Assembly: GCF_000747095.1 (NCBI RefSeq) | Contig: NZ_JQGL01000116.1 | Location: 1-37,048 of the forward strand | DNA from: Sulfuricurvum sp. MLSB | Lineage (GTDB): Bacteria > Campylobacterota > Campylobacteria > Campylobacterales > Sulfurimonadaceae | Direction: 5' to 3' | Length of the DNA stretch: 37,048 nt | Shown here: one piece after another, positions 33,001 to 37,048 of the stretch | Numbering within the stretch: position 1 is the stretch's first letter | Layout of the letters: each line of letters opens with the position of its first letter | The notes under the pieces: model-generated | Told to the model about the DNA's origin: nothing | Database searches by the model: none | Seen by the model: only the letters and a program-made list of their open reading frames with translations | Position numbers and translations under genes: made by a program

Positions 33001-33006
33001 ATTTTA
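33001..33006 (-). promoter_or_regulatory. Possible -10 box of the U32-purE transcript
   Basis: TAAAAT on the minus strand, 31 bases before TTG 32970, within an AT-rich stretch. Weak prediction. Confidence 0.3.
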
Positions 33007-33077
33007 TCTTAAAAAAGTTATTCGTAGGATGAAAGTTTGGGGTTACTTTTTTTAGGAGCAAATGGGAAGTGAAACCG

Positions 33078-33093
33078 GCACGGCAAACCGTGC
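33078..33093 (-). terminator. Short hairpin downstream of cheZ
   Basis: A 6-base stem (GCACGG / CCGTGC) with a 4-base loop lies 15 bases after the cheZ stop. There is no T-run on the minus strand, so intrinsic termination is doubtful. Confidence 0.3.
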
Positions 33094-33107
33094 ACGCGCC
33101 AAAAAAT

Positions 33108-33806
33108 TTATTTTTTTCCGAACGACGCCAACAAGGCTTCGATATCATCGCTGCTGACGACTTCTTCCGTCGTTGTATCTCCGGGGAGATGGACTGCGGA
33201 AGTGACCCGTTTGGAATCGTCGATTTTACCGGCAAAAAGGTGGTTCATGTAGGTTGAAAGGGCCCGCATTACGTTGATGACACGCTCGATTTTCTGGCGA
33301 TGGATATCCTGATACTGCATGATGTCCATGACGTTCATGATGGTGTCGCCGCCGTTTTGAAGCATCTCGAGAATCGCATCCGCTTCTTCCACCGCGTCCT
33401 GATTTTTCGTCAGCTGTGTTTTAAATGCTTCCACATGCGGAAATTTAGCGGCAAGCGTTTCGAAAAGTTCGATATTGCTTTGAATAACGGCATTGACTTT
33501 TTTGATCTGTTTTTCACCGTCACTGAGATCATTGCTGATCGTTTCGATCAAATCAAAAATTTCGGTTGCTTTTTGCTCACTCTCTTTGGTAACGTCATCG
33601 AGCTGATGGACCATTTTATTGTCATCCGTCGGCGGCGGCGGGGGCCAGCTGCTCATAGCAGAAACCCGATAACCGTTCGGATCCGGTTCTTCAGAGGGAG
33701 CATCTTCGCTCTCTACGGCATTCGTTTGGGGAAGTTCATGCTCTTCGAACCCTTCGTCCAAATCCATATCGCCGTTCATCAATGCGTCTAGCTCTTCTTG
33801 CGTCAT
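33108..33806 (-). CDS. cheZ: CheZ-like CheY-phosphate phosphatase
   Basis: Predicted to dephosphorylate CheY-P and set flagellar switching. The 232-residue protein is a remote CheZ as known from Helicobacter and Campylobacter. The long four-helix-bundle core carries YQDIHRQKIERV with Asp167 and Gln171, spaced like Asp143/Gln147 of E. coli CheZ. The C-terminus SSDDIEALLASFGKK matches the CheY-binding tail. The N-terminus MTQEELDALMNGD resembles the FliM CheY-binding peptide. An acidic, Pro-rich linker follows (SSWPPPPPTDD). ATG 33806, with GAGG 8 bases upstream, is chosen over GTG 33833, which lies inside the promoter. Position between glnA and the U32 gene matches C. jejuni (recalled). Confidence 0.88.
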   Translation of the reverse strand: MTQEELDALMNGDMDLDEGFEEHELPQTNAVESEDAPSEEPDPNGYRVSAMSSWPPPPPTDDNKMVHQLDDVTKESEQKATEIFDLIETISNDLSDGEKQIKKVNAVIQSNIELFETLAAKFPHVEAFKTQLTKNQDAVEEADAILEMLQNGGDTIMNVMDIMQYQDIHRQKIERVINVMRALSTYMNHLFAGKIDDSKRVTSAVHLPGDTTTEEVVSSDDIEALLASFGKK

Positions 33807-33833
33807 AGCGGTAACCTCAACAAAAAATTGCAC

Positions 33834-33839
33834 TATAAT
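33834..33839 (+). promoter_or_regulatory. Predicted -10 box of hisJ, overlapping a divergent cheZ -10
   Basis: TATAAT on plus, 36 bases before ATG 33875. The same bases read TATTATAG on the minus strand, about 30 bases before cheZ, so both -10 boxes may overlap. Confidence 0.5.
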
Positions 33840-33874
33840 ATCATGATAAATCTTTATTTTTCAGATGAGGGGCC

Positions 33875-34654
33875 ATGAAAGTTGATCTTCACAATCATAC
33901 GGCGTTATGCAACCACGCTACGGGCACCGTAGACGAATACGTAGAGGCCGCTATTGCGTGCGGAACTCAGTATTTCGGCTTTTCCGATCATGCCCCGATG
34001 CATTTTGACCCTCAGTATCGAATGAGCTTTGATGAGATGGCACAATATGAAGCGTGGGTGTATGATGCACAGGAACGCTATAGCGACAAAATTGCCGTTT
34101 TGATGGGATATGAGGTCGATTTCCTTCCGGGCTATATGGATGAGCAGGTGCTGGAACGTTCCTGTGATTATCTCATCGGAAGCGTTCACTTCATCGATGA
34201 ATGGGGATTTGACAATCCTGAGTTTATCGGCCGTTATCAGAGGGCAGATATTGACGCGATCTACCGACGCTATTTTGAATTGGTGGAAACGATGGCCAAG
34301 AGCGGCCGTTTCGATATCGTAGGGCACTTGGACTTGCTAAAAGTGTTCAAATACCTCCCCAAAACGGACATCCGTTTTTTGGCTCGCGATGCCCTCAAAG
34401 CGATCAAGCGGGCGAATATGGTCATCGAAATCAACGTTGCAGGGTGGCGCAAGCCCATTGCGGAAGCCTATCCTTCTCCGTCATTATTGGAAGAAATCGC
34501 CGAATTGGAGATTCCGATCACGTTCGGATCCGATGCTCACCGCCCGGATCAGGTCGGTTTGTACAGCGATGAGGTTGAAGCCGTTGCGAGACAATACGGC
34601 TATACGAAATGTGCGCTCTATCGGGGTCGGGACCGCGAATTGATTAAATTTTAA
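33875..34654 (+). CDS. hisJ: PHP-family histidinol-phosphatase (HisJ type)
   Basis: Predicted to dephosphorylate histidinol phosphate in histidine synthesis. The 259-residue product has the PHP metal motifs in order: VDLHNHTALCNHATG at the N-terminus, YFGFSDHAP, the metal Glu in GYEVDFLPGY, IGSVHFID, IVGHLDLLKVF and the C-terminal FGSDAHRPDQVG. Length matches HisJ/HisK. GAGGGG lies just before the ATG. Another PHP phosphoesterase with different substrate cannot be excluded since no other his gene is near. glnA follows in the same direction with its own -10. Confidence 0.88.
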   Translation: MKVDLHNHTALCNHATGTVDEYVEAAIACGTQYFGFSDHAPMHFDPQYRMSFDEMAQYEAWVYDAQERYSDKIAVLMGYEVDFLPGYMDEQVLERSCDYLIGSVHFIDEWGFDNPEFIGRYQRADIDAIYRRYFELVETMAKSGRFDIVGHLDLLKVFKYLPKTDIRFLARDALKAIKRANMVIEINVAGWRKPIAEAYPSPSLLEEIAELEIPITFGSDAHRPDQVGLYSDEVEAVARQYGYTKCALYRGRDRELIKF

Positions 34655-34689
34655 TCACCTGTTTTTGTCTCATTTAGGGGTTATTTCGG

Positions 34690-34695
34690 TATACT
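34690..34695 (+). promoter_or_regulatory. Predicted -10 box of glnA
   Basis: TATACT lies 31 bases before ATG 34727, followed by a strong AGGAGA ribosome-binding site. Confidence 0.5.
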
Positions 34696-34726
34696 GCGTC
34701 ACTTTAAAATATTTCAGGAGAAATGC

Positions 34727-36157
34727 ATGGGTAAATTCGTAAACAGCGTAGACGAGTTTTTCAGTTTTTGTAAAGAGAACGATGTACAGTTCGTTGATTT
34801 CCGCTTCACCGATATGAAAGGGACATGGCACCATGTGACCTATCGCATGAGTGCGGTTAACGCGGGTCAATTTGAAAACGGTCTTCCGTTTGACGGTTCG
34901 TCAATCGATGCATGGCAGCCGATCAACCGTTCGGATATGCTTTTGAAACCGGACGCTCCTTCAGCATTTATGGATCCGTTCACCGCTGATCCGACCATTG
35001 TCGTATTCTGTGACGTTTACGATATCTACAAAGGTCAAATGTACGAAAAATGCCCGCGTTCTATCGCTAAAAAAGCGCTTGAGCACCTTGCTAATGCCGG
35101 TGTCGGCGATGTTGCGTATTTCGGTCCTGAAAATGAATTCTTCGTATTCGACGATGTCAAAATCCGCGACGAAATCAACTGCTCTTATTATGAAGTTGAC
35201 ACCGAAGAAGGTGAATGGAATCACGGCAAATCGTTCCAAGACGGCTACAACACGGGTCACCGCCCCGGAACAAAAGGGGGATATTTCCCGGTAGCTCCGA
35301 CCGACACAATGGTCGATCTTCGTGCAGAGATGATGATGGTACTTGAGCAAGTAGGTCTCGAAGTTGTCCTCGGTCACCACGAAGTTGCTCAGGGTCAAGG
35401 TGAAATCGGCGTTGTATTCGGCACTCTTGTCGAAGCGGCGGATAATGTTCAAAAACTCAAATACGTTATCAAAATGGTTGCCCACCTGAACGGCAAAACG
35501 GTTACCTTTATGCCGAAACCTCTTTACGGAGATAACGGAAGCGGTATGCACGTTCACCAATCAATCTGGAAAGACGGCAAAAACACGTTCTATAAAGAAG
35601 GCGGTTACAGCAACTTGTCTGAAACGGCACTTCACTATGTCGGCGGTATTTTCCATCACGCGCGTGCGGTTGCAGCATTTACAAACCCGTCAACCAACTC
35701 ATACAAACGTCTTATCCCCGGATTTGAAGCACCGTCAATTCTGACGTACTCAAGCCAAAACCGTTCTGCTTCTTGCCGCGTTCCATACGGTGCGGGTGAA
35801 AAAGCGACACGTATTGAAATGCGTTTCCCGGATTCAACTGCATGTCCGTACCTTGCGTTTACGGCGATGCTTCTTGCCGGTCTTGACGGTATCAAAAACA
35901 AAATGGTACCGGTAGGACCGATGGACGAAGATTTGTTCGAACTCAGCCTTGACGAGATCCGTGAAAAAGGTATCCCGCAGATGCCGCATACGCTCCGCGG
36001 TTCACTCGAAGCATTGATTCGTGACAACGAGTTCCTCAAACCTGTTATGACAGATTTGTTCATTGACACATATCAGCATTACAAATTCGAAACACAAGTA
36101 TGGCCTTACGAAGCTCGTCCGACTGCGTTCGAGTTCAAAACTACCTACTCTTGCTAA
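34727..36157 (+). CDS. glnA: Glutamine synthetase type I, adenylylation Tyr replaced by Phe
   Basis: Makes glutamine from glutamate, ammonia and ATP as a dodecamer. The 476-residue protein has [22 protein letters not shown], the metal/ATP-binding [38 protein letters not shown] and [10 protein letters not shown]. The site that in enteric GSI reads NLYDLP, with the adenylylated Tyr, is DLFELS here (Phe404), so GlnE-type adenylylation cannot occur at this position; I recall the same for Helicobacter. The sequence differs from neighbours in its simpler, highly biased codon use, consistent with strong expression. A terminator follows. Confidence 0.98.
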   Translation: MGKFVNSVDEFFSFCKENDVQFVDFRFTDMKGTWHHVTYRMSAVNAGQFENGLPFDGSSIDAWQPINRSDMLLKPDAPSAFMDPFTADPTIVVFCDVYDIYKGQMYEKCPRSIAKKALEHLANAGVGDVAYFGPENEFFVFDDVKIRDEINCSYYEVDTEEGEWNHGKSFQDGYNTGHRPGTKGGYFPVAPTDTMVDLRAEMMMVLEQVGLEVVLGHHEVAQGQGEIGVVFGTLVEAADNVQKLKYVIKMVAHLNGKTVTFMPKPLYGDNGSGMHVHQSIWKDGKNTFYKEGGYSNLSETALHYVGGIFHHARAVAAFTNPSTNSYKRLIPGFEAPSILTYSSQNRSASCRVPYGAGEKATRIEMRFPDSTACPYLAFTAMLLAGLDGIKNKMVPVGPMDEDLFELSLDEIREKGIPQMPHTLRGSLEALIRDNEFLKPVMTDLFIDTYQHYKFETQVWPYEARPTAFEFKTTYSC

Positions 36158-36163
36158 TTTCTC

Positions 36164-36192
36164 GCGCAGGGCTTTGAGGCCCCGCACGTTTT
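36164..36192 (+). terminator. Rho-independent-like terminator of glnA
   Basis: An imperfect 9-base stem (GCGCAGGGC / GCCCCGCAC, two mismatches) with loop TTTGAG is followed by GTTTTCTC. It begins 6 bases after the stop. Confidence 0.65.
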
Positions 36193-36275
36193 CTCGCTCT
36201 TCTTTTATTCTATATCGCTTCTAAAGTTCCAAGCCGATTGATTTTTATTGATTTATTCTGAGAGATATTTTTTCT

Positions 36276-36316
36276 AAAAAAGCGTGCGTACTTTTCTTCG
36301 GGAAAAAGAAAAGTAC
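36276..36316 (-). terminator. Rho-independent terminator of pckA
   Basis: On the minus strand a perfect 11-base stem (GTACTTTTCTT / AAGAAAAGTAC, 7-base loop) is followed by GCACGC and a run of six T. It starts 25 bases after the pckA stop. A good intrinsic terminator. Confidence 0.8.
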
Positions 36317-36341
36317 ACGGATGGAGAGTAAGAAAAAAGAA

Positions 36342-37048
36342 TTAAGGGAGTTGCGGGCCGGCTGTAGAATAATCGAAGTCGCTGTTGGCATTGCCGATGT
36401 ATTTTTTGAAGTTTTCGATGAACATAGCAGCCAGTTTATCGCGCTGGACCAGGTAAGCGTCTTTGTCTTCCCATGCGTTGCGCGGATTGAGAATGACGGG
36501 ATCAATACTGCCAAGTGTTTTTGGAATATGAAAACCGAACGTATTGGTCGTATCAAATTCGCTTTCACGGATAGAACCGTCGAGGATTGCATTGATGCAC
36601 GCACGGGTATCTTTGATGCTCATCCGTTTTCCGACACCATATCCGCCGCCGGTCCAGCCGGTATTTACAAGATAGACGTTAACGCCGTGCTGGTCGATTT
36701 TTTCACCCAAAAGTTTGGCATAGACTGTTGGATGCAGCGGAAGGAACGCTTCACCGAAACATGAGCTGAACGTAGCCACCGGTTCGGTGATCCCGCGCTC
36801 GGTTCCGGCAACTTTGGCAGTGTAACCGCTCATGAAGTAATACATTGCCTGCTCTTTGGTCAGTTTGCTTACCGGAGGGAGTACGCCGAACGCATCGGCA
36901 GATAGGAAAATGATATTTTTCGGGTGCGGAGCCTGAAGGCTGGGCTGATGGTTTTCGATGTGCTCGATCGGGTAGGAAACACGCGTATTTTCGGTTTTTG
37001 ATCCGTCATGGTAATGGACGTTGCCGTCTTCATCAAACACAACGTTCT
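36342..37048 (-). CDS. pckA: Phosphoenolpyruvate carboxykinase (ATP), C-terminal part
   Basis: Interconverts oxaloacetate + ATP and PEP + CO2 + ADP. Only the C-terminal 235 or so codons are in the window; the gene runs off the right edge and the first visible bases continue the frame (ENVVFDEDG-like). Diagnostic segments are [59 protein letters not shown] and [15 protein letters not shown]. The P-loop and the earlier metal-binding region are beyond the edge, so intactness cannot be judged. It is convergent with glnA, each with its own terminator. In an autotroph or amino-acid user the gluconeogenic direction is likely. Confidence 0.96.
   Translation of the reverse strand, partial: NVVFDEDGNVHYHDGSKTENTRVSYPIEHIENHQPSLQAPHPKNIIFLSADAFGVLPPVSKLTKEQAMYYFMSGYTAKVAGTERGITEPVATFSSCFGEAFLPLHPTVYAKLLGEKIDQHGVNVYLVNTGWTGGGYGVGKRMSIKDTRACINAILDGSIRESEFDTTNTFGFHIPKTLGSIDPVILNPRNAWEDKDAYLVQRDKLAAMFIENFKKYIGNANSDFDYSTAGPQLP

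Noticed and set aside
1-37048. tRNA, rRNA, CRISPR array or complete insertion sequence
   Set aside because: None of the gaps shows cloverleaf-like motifs, regularly spaced repeats or a transposase with terminal inverted repeats.

Overview
The window looks like a chromosomal segment of a Campylobacterota (epsilonproteobacterial) species. A free-living sulfur- or hydrogen-oxidising relative such as Sulfuricurvum or Sulfurimonas seems most likely, but the genus is inferred. Two gene orders support the phylum, compared from memory with Campylobacter jejuni: alaS - maf - pbp1A, and glnA - cheZ - U32 peptidase - purE - DUF3972 - glyQ. Other supporting points are a remote CheZ, a glutamine synthetase lacking the adenylylation tyrosine, a separate glyQ, and a small c-type cytochrome next to a 110-residue exported protein.

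Layout. (1) 28-8244 (+): a tight seven-gene run of alaS, a four-helix membrane protein, maf, an M48 lipoprotein protease, bioF, an orphan Opp/Dpp-type ATPase and penicillin-binding protein 1A, joined by 1-4 base overlaps or 1-3 base gaps. (2) 8262-10797 (-): uvrB followed by a DedA-family gene. (3) About 10840-14725: an AT-rich accessory island with a candidate PD-(D/E)XK nuclease (+), then on the minus strand a ComEC-type metallo-beta-lactamase protein, two membrane-anchored proteins of unknown function, a small unknown protein and a truncated tyrosine recombinase. This is the best place to look for an undescribed system. (4) 14725-17478: a YceI protein, a pirin, a coiled-coil protein with a possible ZapA-like partner, and an exported protein plus cytochrome c. 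(5) 17511-22174 (-): GNAT acetyltransferase, NhaC antiporter, response regulator, histidine kinase and an outer-membrane protein, apparently one operon. (6) 22244-26266: L,D-transpeptidase-like protein (+), di-heme cytochrome c peroxidase (-) and RecD2-like helicase (-). (7) 26342-33806: glyQ, a diguanylate cyclase with two substrate-binding-protein domains (+), a DUF89 protein, DUF3972, purE, a U32 peptidase and cheZ. (8) 33875-37048: hisJ-type histidinol phosphatase, glnA and the 3' part of pckA, which runs off the right edge.

Most genes outside the island are housekeeping. Notable features outside it: nhaC has no ordinary start codon where its homology begins; nhaC is translationally coupled to a two-component system; a 9-base direct repeat with an 11-base period lies upstream of the cytochrome genes; a 15-base near-palindrome lies upstream of the peroxidase promoter; a structured 211-base gap separates purE from the DUF3972 gene; and several genes start with TTG behind a good ribosome-binding site. 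No tRNA, rRNA, CRISPR array or complete insertion sequence was seen. No stretch longer than about 211 bases lacks a gene.
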